A DNA stretch of 64,000 bases from Branchiostoma lanceolatum (lineage: Eukaryota > Chordata > Leptocardii > Amphioxiformes > Branchiostomatidae), in NCBI RefSeq assembly GCF_035083965.1, contig NC_089735.1, forward strand, positions 13,390,501 through 13,454,500. The letters run 5' to 3'. Under the pieces are notes generated by a model, which was not told the origin of the DNA, ran no database searches, and worked only from the letters and a program-made list of their open reading frames with translations. The first letter of the stretch is position 1. Each line of letters begins with the position of its first letter. The translations under genes were made by a program, and so were the position numbers. This document shows, piece after piece, positions 20,883 to 35,100 of the stretch.

Positions 20883-22960
20883 CCACCTACAGACCTGCAC
20901 AATTTACAAATCTTGGTGAGACTTCGATGACCAAACAAAATTAATATGCTTATATCAATTATACTTATCTGCCAATTTACTTCGTGCAAATTCGTTTTCT
21001 TAGTCCAACAAGTTCTTTCATGTAACTGATGATGACAATTGTCCTTTGGCCTCGATTATTGAAGATGGCGAACGGTTACTGAAAATGGTTTATCATCAGG
21101 ATAATGATATAATGCAGTGACTACATTGTATATTTCTGTACTCATTGAAAGATAGACATGAAGCACGATCATTTTCTTGAAAACTAAAATATTCATAGGG
21201 AGTGAAACACAAAAAGGGATGCAATGTATTTTGATTATTTCATGAAAAACAGATACTAGATATGGTAATAAATGTTTCCAGCTTGTGGTTGATCAGGAAT
21301 GTGTTTGTCTGAGTCCATTTCAAATCAGATCATGCCTCTAGACCTGATGACCTTTGACCTCGATTATCCAAGATGGCGGATTTGATCAACGTCAGCCACA
21401 GCGGGACTAATTTAGTAGCAGAAATTAGGATTTTCAAACTTCCCACCTCTTTTGCTTACACATAGAGAACATATCTGATCATATCTGTCTGCCATTTCAC
21501 TTAACGTAACCGGTAAACTTGAAATATTTATGATGATAACTAATCACCCAGAGTATGACTGAGGGGTCTTGCATAGTACCCAGACAATAGCTACAACAAG
21601 AAGAGTGTACTCATAAAACACTTAAAAATTAATCACAGAACAGGTTGTGCAGTGACAGCGTCCGTAATCCTCAGTGTCACTTTTAGTTTAATGACATTTC
21701 AAAGTCCCGAACCTGCCTGTGTTTACACAGGTCCTATAGGATAATGATAAGTTTATTGCAAATTTGGACAATCCGATTATACTGAACACCCGTCTCTCAA
21801 ATTATTTAGACGAGCATTCACTTCTCTCCCCAAACCAATCGGGATTTCGAAAGAATTTTGGAAAACGAGATAACCTTTTTGTTGTTGACTCCCTAATATC
21901 TATATAGCTAGATTCGTTAATTCCAATGAACGCCTATATGCTTTTGTCGACTTCAGGAAAGCTTTCGACAGTGTATGGAGAGAAGGCCTTCGCTATAAAC
22001 TACTCAGCTCAGGAATAGGTGGAAAAGTTAATCAAATCCCAGACGTGCGTCAAAACTTCCACAGGTCTCACTCCTTTATTCGACACAGACAGAGGTGTTT
22101 AGGCAGGGCTGCAATCATGATCTGATAATGGACAATCTGACGATACGGAATGTTGCTCAGGTATAAGGGGTCTGTCGGGAACTGTGGCTGACGTCAGACA
22201 TGAGCAAAAAGAATAAAAGAATGCAACAAGTCACCATTCTTACCCCTATCATCTCAAGAGATGTCGAACCTAATGCAGAAGTGTAGAAACAGATTTTGGC
22301 GACGCCTCAGTGCCGAGGCAAATGGTATAGTATTGTGTGCAGTTTGCTAAATATTCATGAAACGAATTTATCATACAGAGCACAATGCAAAAGCTATACA
22401 AAGAATATGATCATACATGAGCATTCCTACTGTCTTTATTTGTGATACTATATTTGAAGAACATCAACTAAAAGAGACAGAGCACGAAAATCTACACCAT
22501 ATAATATAGAAGTTCTTTGATTATTCTTTAACTCAAAGTCGTCAAATAATAACCAACATTAGATAAAGAAACTAATACCGTTCACACCTGGAACATTGAA
22601 AGGAATACATAACAATATACGGTACTCAATCTATATCAAATACTCGACCACGTAATTGTTTAAGATCTTTAATACAGCCACGGAATCGAGAATGCACCGA
22701 TGTATGTATTAAATAAACGCTCGAGTATAGTTGAATTTTCAAATATAAAGCAAGGTAACGACTTTGATAGGCAACGGCACAAACCTAGTGTAGTATGCTC
22801 CCAAGATAGTTCAAAGACTGCTAGACAGGTACTTGTAACTTGGTGATATTTGAAACACACAGCATTGCTTCATTTACTCCTTTGGTGACTTTTCTAAACA
22901 GCCCCTGTTCTTAGCAATCCATCAATGTTCCTTCCTTAAGTTTTTCTTAGAGTTTGTTAA
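20883..22960. other. Region between JmjC gene and TNIP1 3' end
   Basis: It holds the JmjC 3' UTR, a decayed reverse-transcriptase fragment (21750-22035) and probably the TNIP1 3' UTR. TTTATT at 22435-22440 is an AATAAA on the minus strand. A short phrase (CCTCGATTAT...AAGATGGCG) occurs twice, near 21050 and 21357. No other gene is supported. Confidence 0.5.
21750..22035 (+). pseudogene. Decayed LINE reverse-transcriptase fragment
   Basis: Frame-shifted pieces read LSPNQSGFRKNFGKRDNLF and then YAFVDFRKAFDSVWREGL, which are the finger region and catalytic motif A (FxDFxKAFD) of a non-LTR reverse transcriptase. A stop and at least one frame change separate them. The ADD motif is not visible, so it is a short dead fragment. 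Confidence 0.75.
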
Positions 22961-22963
22961 TAG

Positions 22964-23077
22964 TTTGCCTCTGTTGCAGACTCCTTCCGGCTGTTTTCTT
23001 TTTCAAGTTACAGTTTTATTACATTTTTTGTAACTTGAAAAAGAAAACACCCGGAAGGAGTCTTCAACGGAGGCTGA
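22964..23077. mobile_element. AGCCTCC-family foldback in TNIP1 3' UTR
   Basis: Arms of about 45 bases: GCAGACTCCTTCCGGCTG and TTTCTTTTTCAAGTTAC and their inverse, around an AT-rich loop. It lies 50 bases after the TNIP1 stop codon (TNIP1 is on the minus strand), so it is probably in the 3' UTR. Its ends resemble those at 14522, 14768 and 36394. Confidence 0.8.
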
Positions 23078-23126
23078 TTAATAGCCTTATCGCATTGTGT
23101 TACTTAAACTATTTTGGTAAAGTTTT

Positions 23127-26100
23127 CTACTGATGACCCCACGGAGAATCGACTGACTCATCTCTGGGTGGGACGTCATCGACTACGTCATGACCGAGTG
23201 TCCGTGCATACTGGCGAGGGATCAGTCGTCCGTAGCCCTGCTGGATAAGAGAGAACATAACATCTTAATCATAATCAGTACAGAACATAAAGGCTAAAAA
23301 TTTAAGTTTATGGTTAACGTTGATTTCTTCTTATTTGATTAAGTTCTGATTTGGATGGTTCATTTTTATGTTAAGTCAATAAGAATGAAAAATAGGAAGA
23401 AATAAAAAAAGACTTAGATACAAAATCTGTTAGCTAGCCTTCTTACGAAGCAATCATGATTAAAAATCGTCATCACTGGAAAAATAATGCACAGACGCCT
23501 TGTGATTTTAAAATATTCGACCAACGAAATGGAGGACGTGCGCAGCCTCAGTCACGTGTTATCACTCTCTTAGTCTCCCTTTCCAATAGTCGGGACTGTT
23601 GTTGACAAAGCTGACAATTACTTTGACATCCGTGAATAGTTTCATCAGGTTGGGAAGTCACTGAATAAAAAAATACTCTTTTTACACAACCAAGAGATTT
23701 ATTCCAGCGTAATTGAATAAAAAAGACTCTTTTTACACAAACAAGAGATTTATTGCACCGACGTTTCGGTGACTATCTGTCACCTTCTTCAAGGCAATTC
23801 TGACTGGTTCACATAGCAATGCAGCACAAGTTTTGCTGCTTATACATATCAATGAGATGCAATCCCAAACGCAAAGTATTTAGATACGTACAATGACCAT
23901 GGATGACATCACTATGCGGTCCCAAACGTACAGAACTATCGATCAAAAAACATCTCATTAATATGTATAAGCAGCAACAACTGAGCTGCATTGCTATGTG
24001 AACCAGTCAGAATTGCCTTGAAGAAGGTGACAAATGGTCACCGAAACGTTGGTGGAATAAATCTCTTGGTTGTGTAAAAATAGTCTTTTTTATTCAATTA
24101 CTTTGACAGTCGGGATTGACCTGTAACAAAGAAGCCCGTCCTTACCTGGCGGTACCTGTCGAACTCCCTCTGCTGTAGCTCGTGAGGGGAGGGTGGGTGG
24201 TACACCTGGGGGTACTGGTAGTTCTGGTAGACAGGGGGGTCTTCGCGGTAGGGGGGTGGAGCCTGGGGCCGGTACAGTTTGGGTGGGGGAACATGGCGCC
24301 GTTGGGGAGGAATGTTGTAGTGATGGTCTTCACCAGCACCCTATGGGGATAAGTAAGACGTATACGTAAGTTTGGGAATATTGAGTGAATGAATGAATGA
24401 ATGAATGAGTGAATGAATGAATGAATGAATGAATAAAAGACTTATTGCACGTTTATGTTCTGATGAGCTAAGCACAGGTCATGGTGACAAGTAGAAGTAT
24501 AGTTACAGTGATAACAAAAATGTGATATCTAACTACATCTAAATATTATTTAATACCGCTATGTACACGTTCAATTTCTTCTCGCTTCTTAATGCAGGTG
24601 TAGGTATATGAGCATACAGGGTTTATGAGATATGGTTTGTCTACTTTGTCTATCAAATATTGTACACATTGTTTCATATAAGCGCAGGCTAATACAGGAT
24701 TTTGCCTGTCTCCGTTTGGATGGAACAGAAATACGTTTAAACGTAATGCTCCTGTGCAATAGCTGTGCAACAAAGGTCATTATCATCACCATGTGCAATG
24801 TCAATTGATATCAACTGTCGCTAGCTGGACGTTAATGTAAGTAATGCTAAAACGGTCAAACAGTCAAAACCGTCGGAATCTTACCTGTGGCATTTGTCCC
24901 AACTGACGCTGCAGTCGTTCCTTGTCCGATCTCTCTCTCCTGAAGTCTTCCTCGTACACACGAGCCTGAAGAAAAAAAAAAGTTGCATATATAATATATA
25001 ACTTGTTAAAGAATCCAGTGCAGTTGACCACTAATCAAACATTTTTTTTCCTATCAGTTGTATACTTGTGCTACGCGCACAACTTCGTGCAGAAAAAGAC
25101 GGTTAGTATTGCAAAATAGTTGAATGAAATTCTGTATTGGATCCAGAACCCACAGCAGAAGACATCTGTGATCGAAGACAGTGCCATCCTGACCAGATGG
25201 ACAGAGTACTGCCACGAACTTTACAACTACAAACTGAACCCAGACGTTTCCATCCTAGGGGACAACCAGCCCAGACAGGGAGACGATGAGGAAGAAGCTG
25301 AAATCTTGCCAAGCGAGGTTGAGGAAGCAATCCGCACCTTAAAATCAGGGAAATCTCCAGGTGTTGACAATATCCCGGGAGAACTCATTAAGCACGGTGG
25401 ACCAGCTATGGTAAAGGTGCTAACCGCACTTTGCCAACAGATCTGGGAGAAGAAAGAATGGCCAAAGGAATGGACCCAATCTCTGATCATTCCATTACCC
25501 AAGAAAGGCAACCTGCGACTCTGCCAGAATTACCGCACCATCAGCCTAATCAGCCATCCGAGTAAGATCATGCTACGTGTCATCCTCAACAGACTCAAGC
25601 CCAAAGTCGAGGAAATACTCACAGAAGAACAGGCGGGCTTCAGGGCCGGAAGGAGCACCACCGAACAAATCTTCAACATCAGGTTGCTGGTGGAGAAACA
25701 TCTAGAACACCAAAGGGAGATACGGCACAACTTTATAGACTTCAAGAAGGCGTTCGACCGGGTGTGGCAAGAGGGCCTCTGGAAGGTTATGAGAGACTAC
25801 AACATAGACGAGTCTCTGGTGGCCATCATCAAGTCACTTTACGACAATGCAACCACTGCAGTCCTCCACAACAACCAACTCGGTGATTTCTTCAGAACTA
25901 CAGTTTTAGTCCGACAAGGGTGCCTTCTCTCGCCAGCTCTCTTCAACGTATTCTTAGAAAACATCATGCAAGAAGCCCTGACAGACTTTGAATCATCTAT
26001 CTCCATTGGGGGAAGACAACTTTCCAACCTTCGTTTTGCTGACGACATAGACTTGATGGCTGGACCTGAAGATGAACATCAAGAGCTATCAACCCGGGTG

Positions 26101-29100
26101 GAGAGTAGAAGCACCGCTTATGGCATGGAAGTCAGCACATCCGAAAGCAAAGGCATGGTCAACAGCCAAGTACCAGGCGCAACAACAACGGTGTCCATGG
26201 GTGGCGAAGTCCTCGAAGACGTGGAATTCTTCAAATACCTTGGCTCCATCCTTAACAGGGACGGGACTTCCACTCAGGAAATCAAAGCAAGGATTGCACA
26301 AGCTACAGCAGCACTTGCTAAACTCAGGCCCATCCTGCAGAGCAAGAACATCAGCCTGCCAGTTAAGATCAACCTCTACCAGTCACTTGTTGTCTCCATC
26401 TTTCTCTATGGCTGCGAAACCTGGACCACAACGGCCGAAACAGAGCGCCGCATAGAAGCCTTCGAGATGAGATGCCTACGGAAGATCCTTGGCATCTCCT
26501 ACCTGCAACGGAGGACCAACGACTCGGTACGGAGGGAGGTAGAGGCTGTCTGCGGCAGACATCCAACACTCCTGTCGACGGTCAAGCGCCGGAAGCTGAA
26601 GTGGTTCGGGCACGTATGCCGACACAACACACTTGCCAAGACCATTCTGCAAGGCACAGTAGCAGGAGTGAGGAAACGAGGAAGGCCAAAGAAGACCTGG
26701 CTGGACAACATTAAGACATGGACTGGCCTGAGCACTGCACAGCTGATCAGAGAGGCCGAGGACAGAACAGGATGGGCACGGATCACTGAGGCTGGCTGTC
26801 ATGACGCCCCTACGACCACTGAGGTCATGAGTCATGAGTGAGTGAACCAGTTTACAATTGTAAAATTTGCATACGTCTATAATCTTAAAAAAAGGCACAT
26901 ATCTATGATAGACTGTTGTGTGTGAGACGTACCTGTTGGGTTAGAGTGTCCACGTGCATCCTGAGGGCGGTGATTTCGTCTTTCAGCGTATCCTTCTCTC
27001 CCTGCATCCTCTCCCTGTCCCGGCGCTCCATCTCAAAATCCTCGCGGAAGGTCGCAACCTGAGCCCGAAGAACTTCCACCTCCGTTCGGAGTGGTTCAAC
27101 GGACTGGGGCTGAGCCGGTTGGCTCGGCGGCTGGGCGGGACGAGCCGGGGCCTGCTGCCGTTCTGCCGCTTGGAGGACTGGGGGATTTAGCACGGCAATG
27201 CTGGAAGCCTCACCGAGTGCCTGTTTTGGGATACACATAACACTTTTACATAACCGTCCCGGTGACATCCAGTAAAAAAAAATCATCAACAGTAGCACCA
27301 ACGATGCACATAAATGTATGATTTACTGTACTAAAATGATCCCTGTAATCAGGAAATTACAAAGATACAGGAATATCATTACTCTCCAAGCAGACGAGGG
27401 GTTCCGGCTGTTTTTTGACGTGTTTTAGGCGTTTTGTCGGGCTTTCTACTTTGTCATTTTTGTGTGACAGGTACAGGTCCAGACTTGTACAGGTCCAGAC
27501 CTGTACCTAAAAGTAGAAAGCCTGTACCTAAAAGTAGAAAGCCCGACAAAAACGCCTTAGAACACGTCAAAAAATAGCCGAAACCCCTCCTCTGCTTGGA
27601 GAGTAGAACATCATAGTCCCTTTTGTCTCGCAGATGATAAAGAAAGAGAAAAAATACGAATCATGAAATGCCAATTCAATTGAAGACGTGTATTCTTATG
27701 TTGGCAAAAACCTTTCGATGCAATCTTGTCACTCTCCACATCGGAACACACAACGACAAGCCAGGATCGGGCAATGAAATGTCTCGAGCTGAAATACCTC
27801 ATTCAGTCTCCTGATCTCTGCCTCCAGGTTGCCCCGCTGCCGCATCATGTCCGTGATCTGGTTCTCCAGGAGAGTCACCCGGGCCGACAGGGTGTCTCCG
27901 CGCTGCTTCTCCTGCTGGTGATCTAACAAAGCCTTGTCTTTCGCTCTCTGTGGAGAACAGGTGTACGTGACCTCAGGTTAAAGAGTAGTCAGTCTTGTCA
28001 TGTGTTTAACGGACGGGGCCCCAAATTCGCCACTTTTTTTTCTAAATCATATTTTTCAAATGTAAATTTCATGAACCTGGTGACACCATGGGGCTATATT
28101 ATAAGTGTAGTTGTTAGACTTTTCACATACGTATTGTCATGGTGATTGGTCGAATATTAAGGTTAAAGGTCAATCGGTTGTTACGCGCCGTAATTACGTT
28201 ATCTTTTCCAGAGTGTTCCATAAATTCGCCACTTTTATGGTTATGAACATGACTGGCAATCTTGATAGTGTAATTTACAATGAGCCCGATTGTAATAATT
28301 CTAAAAGATTACTAGTGCAATGTGTAGCTGGAAATAAAACAGATGAATTAAATTGTTCTGAAACAAGTTTCAACTGTAATTGCCAACACAAAAACAGTTA
28401 GAATTTGTTTCACAATGACTTCTACCAACACAGATGAATTTTCAAGCCAGATGAATTGTTGGCACACGTCTTTCTTTGTCAGAAGAATGTAGGAAATGAG
28501 TCTGGAAGGTGCGAAGCACACTTAATCTCCAAGCAGATCTACACGGGACGCCGAAAATCGTATATGCTAGCCAGAGAAGCTCCAGTCAGCCAGAGAAGCT
28601 CCAGTCAGCTACGGGGCTGACTGGAGCTTATCTGGCTGACTGGAGCTTTTCTGGCTAGCATATACGATTTTTTTCAGCCAGAGAAGCTCCAGTCAGCTAC
28701 GGGGCTGACTGGAGCTTATCTGGCTGACTGGAGCTTTTCTGGCTAGCATATACGATTTTCGGCGCCCCGTGTAGATCTGCTTGGAGACTACAGCACACTC
28801 ACCTCTTCTTCTTCAATGCGCTTCTTAGCAGACACCAGCATGCTGTCGATGTCTCTCTGTCTCTTCTCCTCGTTGTTGACGAGTTCGGCGTTCTGTCTCC
28901 GCGTCTCCTCCTGCCGGGTCTCCATCTCACGAACCTTCTGCCCCATGTCTGCCTTCATGGCCTTGTACTGCACGTCCCACTGCTTGTTCACTTCAAGAAT
29001 CTGGACGGAAAACAGGACAGGAATATGGAAATGGCGTAAGAAGAAAAATATATATCATTTCCTGCCGGATCACAAAAGTTTGCATGTATGGGTATACTTA

Positions 29101-32100
29101 TTCATTAATCTTTAGGGTGGTCCCTATGGTATACATGTATGGTATACATGTGTGGTATACATGTATGCGTCGCCTAAACAGTCCCAGAGTTTCCTTTTGA
29201 AGGAGGCAGTCGTGGTGGCGGTGCGAGCTTGTGATCCTCCCTTTTCCTTAATCAATCTCAGGATCTCGACGGTCGGAAGTTCCTTCCACTTGTTGTGCTT
29301 GTGCTATCTGTGAGTAGACAGGCAATGGAGACCAATGGAGTACTCTTTGGAACGGCATTTCTTCACCACTGCGGTGACCTCTCGTGTATCAAACCTCTGT
29401 CAGACCTGCCATGTACATTATCTTCAGATAATGACCGACAAAGGAGGTGCGTCCACAACACGCACGAGGCAGCTGAGTTGTTCCTGGGTAATTTACCACA
29501 CATGTCCGTCTCTGCCTGCCACATTCTCCCCTTTCCCACGCTGGGTAGACTACATGGAGACGTACTGGCGACAGGCACATGGGTTTGGAATGTCTGGCGC
29601 CTGTCCTGGGTTCCTCCCACGAGGAACCAAAGAGAACCCACATTCCAGCTCTGGGTTTCTCCAGATTAAAACCATTTTCGTGGCATTGTGGACAAGTGGG
29701 GTTATGCTGTTTTAAGTTTTGGGAAAAGTGGGCATGTGTTCTAAGATGGATGTTATCCAAGACATTGAGATCGCCCCCCTCCCCAAGACAAGGCATCACC
29801 CAGGCGATAGAATGGAAGACATGAAATGATGGAAGAAACTCTCAAGCCAGAAACGAGGTGGTCAGACAGCATAACCCAAGGGCTCATCACCTCTATTTCT
29901 TAAAAGTCTCGTGCATGTGTACCTCCTCGTGCCCGACCTCACGTGTTGGATATCTTATTTCGATATCGTCCTCGTCCGCAGTTATACATGTAGCATTCTA
30001 CTTCAAGTTCGCGCATGGAAGTCCGACCCGGCAAAATTCACTCTTTCATTCGGAGATCTCTAGCTACGTACATACCACAGGAATGACAACTGGCTGTAGT
30101 CTACCTACATCTGGAGGTGGTTACTGCCGGATGGCGTGTTTGAACTGATCTGGTTCGTCGGAGATCTACATCTTCCGGTCGTTTGTTCTCTGGTCTCCTA
30201 AGGTTCCAGGTATGTAATAAATCAGGTGCCAGACAACCGAGCTTTCTCGCCCATGACATAACAGATTCGTGGCGCCAGCAAAATGTAAAACCTGGCCCTA
30301 AAACACTTCCCCATCTTCCACACCAGGAAGCGAGCTGCAGGACCTCCCGTACCAATGTGTTAGGGGACTGTTACGTTTTTTTTCGTTTTCAAGGCATCCT
30401 CATTTGGATTGAAGCATGATGCTTTTTCAAGTAGCTAGTGGTAGTGCAATGCGGCTTCGCTACTGCACGCGTTTTTGGCCAAGCACACCGGGTCACCCCT
30501 ACTCTTCTCGATAAGTGTGTTGGGTTCTTTTACGTGCAGAGGTTTGACGCTTGAGGCTTATGCCTGAAGCTCCCTCATACATGCGGCCGCCGGCTTTACG
30601 TCACCATCCAAAATGACGAATGCAATCCCTTACAACATGTCCGAGCTGGAGTCGACCCCTAGGATCGAACTCGGGCCCTAGGAAGCACGGAATTTGATCC
30701 ACATGCGTTACCGCTTGCGCCACGGGGACATGCTATGGACTGTTACAGGGTCATAAAATGTAGACAATGAAAGCAGAGTGTATTGCGGGCTGTAAAAAGT
30801 CGCAGAGATGTTAATCCCTGGGCGAGGCATTCCAAAGGTTATCCCTGGGCTAGGAGGTTTATCCTCCTTGCCCTGGGTTATTCATCACACATGTCCGTCT
30901 CTGCCACATCTGCCCCTATCCCACGCTGGGTAGACCTGCTGGAGACGTACTGGCGACAGGCACATGGGTCTGGAATGTCTGGGGCCTGTCTTGGGTCGGG
31001 TTGGGGTTTTGTGCGCGTGAGAAATTTGCGCGTGAAAAACTTGCGCGTGAAAAATTTGCGCGTGAAAAAATAAAGTTCAAGAAATGTGTCAGAAAATGTG
31101 CACTACAAAATCCTTAGTCAGAAAAGTGTTACACCATGATATGATTTTGCATCTGTTTCCTGAATTTTGGGTTTGAATTTTAGGTCCCTTGGGAATATCT
31201 AAGCTGAAATTTATTTTTTTCACGCGCAAATTCTTCACGCGCAAATTTTTCACGCGCAGAAAACCCGTTCCCCTTGGGTCCCTCCCACTCTAGGTTTCTC
31301 TATAACTATCTCTACCTCGACAAGTTACAAGCTTTAGAACCTTACCTCTTTCTTTTGACCCTCTAGTTCTTCGATCCTTTTCCTCAGCTCGGCGATTAGT
31401 GGCGCCTGGTCAGCTGAACCCTCCGACGACTTGACGGCGCACATTTCGGACTGCTCTTGATCTCGTTCTGAACGCTGCAGAGAAAAAAAAAAATATTTTC
31501 AGAATGATATAAGAATCAAAGTTTGCCGAAACAAAGATCCACGTCGAGAAGATCTGCTTCAGTGAGGCGGTATCTCATATTCATCGTTGGATGATATGTT
31601 TACGGCAGCAAATTGACGGCATTCGTGGGACAGGCGTGGATCTGCCGTACAAAATTCAGCTGTATTGCGATGAAAAAGGTTGTCTTACATCCAAGTCGAC
31701 GGACAGTCGGTTCCTTGCTGAAACTCCTATCACAAAATCGTTTTTATCTTCATGTTTTCTGACAAATGGGAGCCCCCCCCCCCACTACCAATGTTCCCAG
31801 CTTCTTCTCCGATTGGTCTTTCTCTTATTTCCTGACAAATGGGAGTCCCTTCTCCACTGCCAGTGTTGTCAGCCTCTGCCATTGATCTTTCCTATATTTC
31901 CTGATCAATTGGAACCCTTCCTCTGAGGCCAGCATATGCGATTGGTTTTTCTAGATTCCTGGCCAATGAAAACTCCTACTCAAGGCCTGTGCTGTCGGCC
32001 TCTCCTATTGGTCCTCCGCTTGTTTCCAAACCAATCGTTCCTGGACTGGCTGACATCAGCGTTTCAGAAGATACTAGTAGATGGACGTCCACGCCAACCA

Positions 32101-35100
32101 CAACGACATATAGAATAAAAGAAGATCCTCGGTGGACAGTGAAGATAGACACCAAGAGTTGTGGCCGTTATTCCTATAGTCAGTCTCTCTCTAGCACACT
32201 GTATTCATATGTTTGTAGGTTATGGTGGTACTGTTGAGGGCAGTTCATCAAGGGGACGTCTCTGGCAGATTAATGATGCTACATTCTTCAAGATGAATCA
32301 TTAACACATTTCTCTCTGTCTTCTTTTAGATGAAGAAAGAGAGGGGTCAACCGGACACATATTGCACAGACATGAATATGTGTGCATTTCTCAGAAATCA
32401 AGAGGAGGGTCAATCTAAAAACACAATGGAGGGTCATGGAGTTGATTAAGCTACAGTACATGTGTGTTGTAGCTGTGGACAGATTGACCGGGCGGGCAGG
32501 CAGCACACGTTCTTCTGCCATCACTTGTACTGGTCATGGTCATGGAAGGTATTAGTATCATCCAAATGTTACTTCTGTCAAAGTTATTAATCACGGACTA
32601 GAAACATGGACTGGTATAGAAGAAGAAAACATCGTAGATATTGAGGGCATAGAGCTACTCTTCTATGGTTTATTGGTTTATGGTCTATTGCAGAGGTTAA
32701 GTTCCGGCTTGTTTTGACGTCTTTTTAGGCGTATTTGTCGGGCTTTCTATTTAGTCAGTCTGTCTAGACTCAACCTGGTAACCATACGGTGACCATCCGG
32801 AGCTTCCCGGTATCTTTACGGTGCTGAGAAAGTTACCCGCCCGCCCAGGCCCACTATCACACGCCCCGGGAGACATTTTGCGGTGCTGGCTTCAATTAAT
32901 TTGCTCCGGACGGACGGCAGAAATTAGAAAGGCTGACAGAAAAAGGTTTGTGCTCCGTAGGGCTGTAGTAAAAAAAAAATCCCTAACCCGGCCCGTAGAG
33001 ATGGTTACCAGGCTACTTCCTGGACTCGCTGCCACCAGTGTTACAGACTAGCCGACTGGGCAGGACGGTATTCTTAATGATTGTCTGATTTAAGCGAGAA
33101 AACTCGCTGGACTTTCAGTGCCCTGTATAGTGGGCATTTTCCTCCACTGGACCCCATCCATGAGGTGAGGGACCAGCTAATCGAGCTGCGCAGTAGAGTG
33201 CACGGTGCATACCCATACATTTACAATCTTGCGTACTTATTTTCGAAATAATATTTTTCCTGGGCAAATTTTGGTCAGAATGGTCCAGTTAGGGAGGACA
33301 GAAGAATGTGTAGTTTAAAAATCAGGCCAAAATAAGTGATCTTTGGCATGTTTTGAGCTCGGATTGACCTCTGAACCCTTCTCTTCTGGTTGGACTGATA
33401 TATAAGGATGCATGGGGGTGAAATCCTGGTTTCATCTGAAACTTCTGCCTCCTGTTACCTCCTGCTTTTTTTACATAAAGCAACCTGACAAACCCAGCTT
33501 TGCAGGGGTGGTAAAGATTTGAGGTTTGAAATGTAGACACAAGTGCTTTTAAGTGATTGTTTTTGATGGCTTAACCATGTGTTGCATTGGAAAGTCCATT
33601 TGGAGGTCCCTCCCCATGAACGCAGCCTTCACAGCAACGGTGTCCACATGGAAGTGAATAAACACCATTGTGGCATCGTCAGACATACATATTTTACACA
33701 TGTGGTCTTCTTTCATTCGCTGAAGCCTCCGCTGAAGTTCTTCCATTAAAGCAGAAGTTTCATCTTCAGGTGCTTCCATCTTCACTAAGGCTAGCTCCTC
33801 CGGTTCATGGTTGGCGTTGGCCCCGTGGCATGTCTGTCCTCTCGTCTTCTGTGTATATAACTTATAACTATATTATAAAGATCATCTTCTTCGCGTTCGT
33901 CCATTGCTAGTAAAGCTTCCACAAGGTCTGTCAAGACACGTTCCTTAAACTCATCCTCTGGATCTACGTCCCCTACTTGGGCAGTAACATTTGCAGCTTC
34001 TACGATGGAATCTTAAACGAAGTACTGCTGTAAGTAGCGATGTGACACTTGTACGAGTGTTAGAAATGTGTTCTTTATCTGATGGACGTAGCCAATGCCT
34101 CGTTCTCGACAGGAGACAGCCATATTTATCACCGTACCAGCAATAGGGCAGGGGGAAGTGTTAATTGGAACCAGGTGTTTTACTGTCAATACTTGTACTG
34201 CAATGGTAGCTATCGGCCCAAACATTGCTGCTGGCAAAGTTGCTATTTTGATCACTGACTCATTTGGGTATTCACCTGCGTAAGTAAACCACCTCACCTC
34301 ACCAGTAAACCACAGCCAAAGGAACATGTCACAAATGCCTTAATTTCAACAAGGGCAAACAATTGAAACTAAAAAACTGACTAGAAAATCGTAGATCCCG
34401 AGGGGTTTGATCATCTTTATATATGTTTACATTTTATGTAATCTCAGATCCATCAGTGACAAGGCAGTATCAAAAGGGCCGGAGGCTTTGGATACTAGTT
34501 GGCCCTTTTGATACTGCCTTGCCACTCATGGATCTGCTTGGAGATTACACTTTATGCACAGTTCCCGCCAAAGGTCAACGTCTTTTGCGTTTTAGGTCCA
34601 CCATGTGGGGGATTTTAGAAAATTAGAAATAGCTAAATGTGCATCTTGACTCCGGGGATTTTCCATCGTGGTGGGGAGTCCCAGAATCTTACAGCAACTG
34701 AGAAAATCTGGGACGACAGTTTCTGTCACCACTGAAGTGATCTTCCATATAACCTAGGACTGTCATGTATAAACATTACGTCCTTCATGTAATAACCGAC
34801 ATGACCGACGAAGGAGTTGCATCGACAACTTGAAGCAACTGAGTTATCTACCTCGTAGCGAACTGAAAAAAAGAAAGATGGACCTCCACTCAGCGTTGTA
34901 GCTGTGAACAGACTAACCGACTGGACAGGACGGTGTTCTGCCGTTGGATAGGACAAATTGATTGCTGCTAGCACTTGTACTGTCATGGTTGGTATCAGCC
35001 AAATGTTGCTGCTGGCAAAGTTGCTATTTTGATCACTGACTCATTTGGGTACTTACCCGTGTAAACAAATCACCGACAAAGGAATATATCGCAAATGTCT

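Larger units (their letters stand above)
29100..31340. other. TNIP1 intron 6, repeat-rich
   Basis: Contains a 14 bp tandem motif GGTATACATGTATG (29128-29166), a direct duplication (29495-29612 and 30885-30997), a SINE (30375-30736) and a 276 bp MITE (30998-31273). No other gene is supported. Confidence 0.6.

Noticed and set aside
26903-27301. Start of a separate gene at TNIP1 exon 9
   Set aside because: The coding part is an internal TNIP1 exon with proper splice sites. The ends of the open frame run into intron.
30655-30736. Functional tRNA gene on the minus strand
   Set aside because: It is the tRNA-derived head of the SINE 30375-30736, bounded by GGACTGTTAC duplications.
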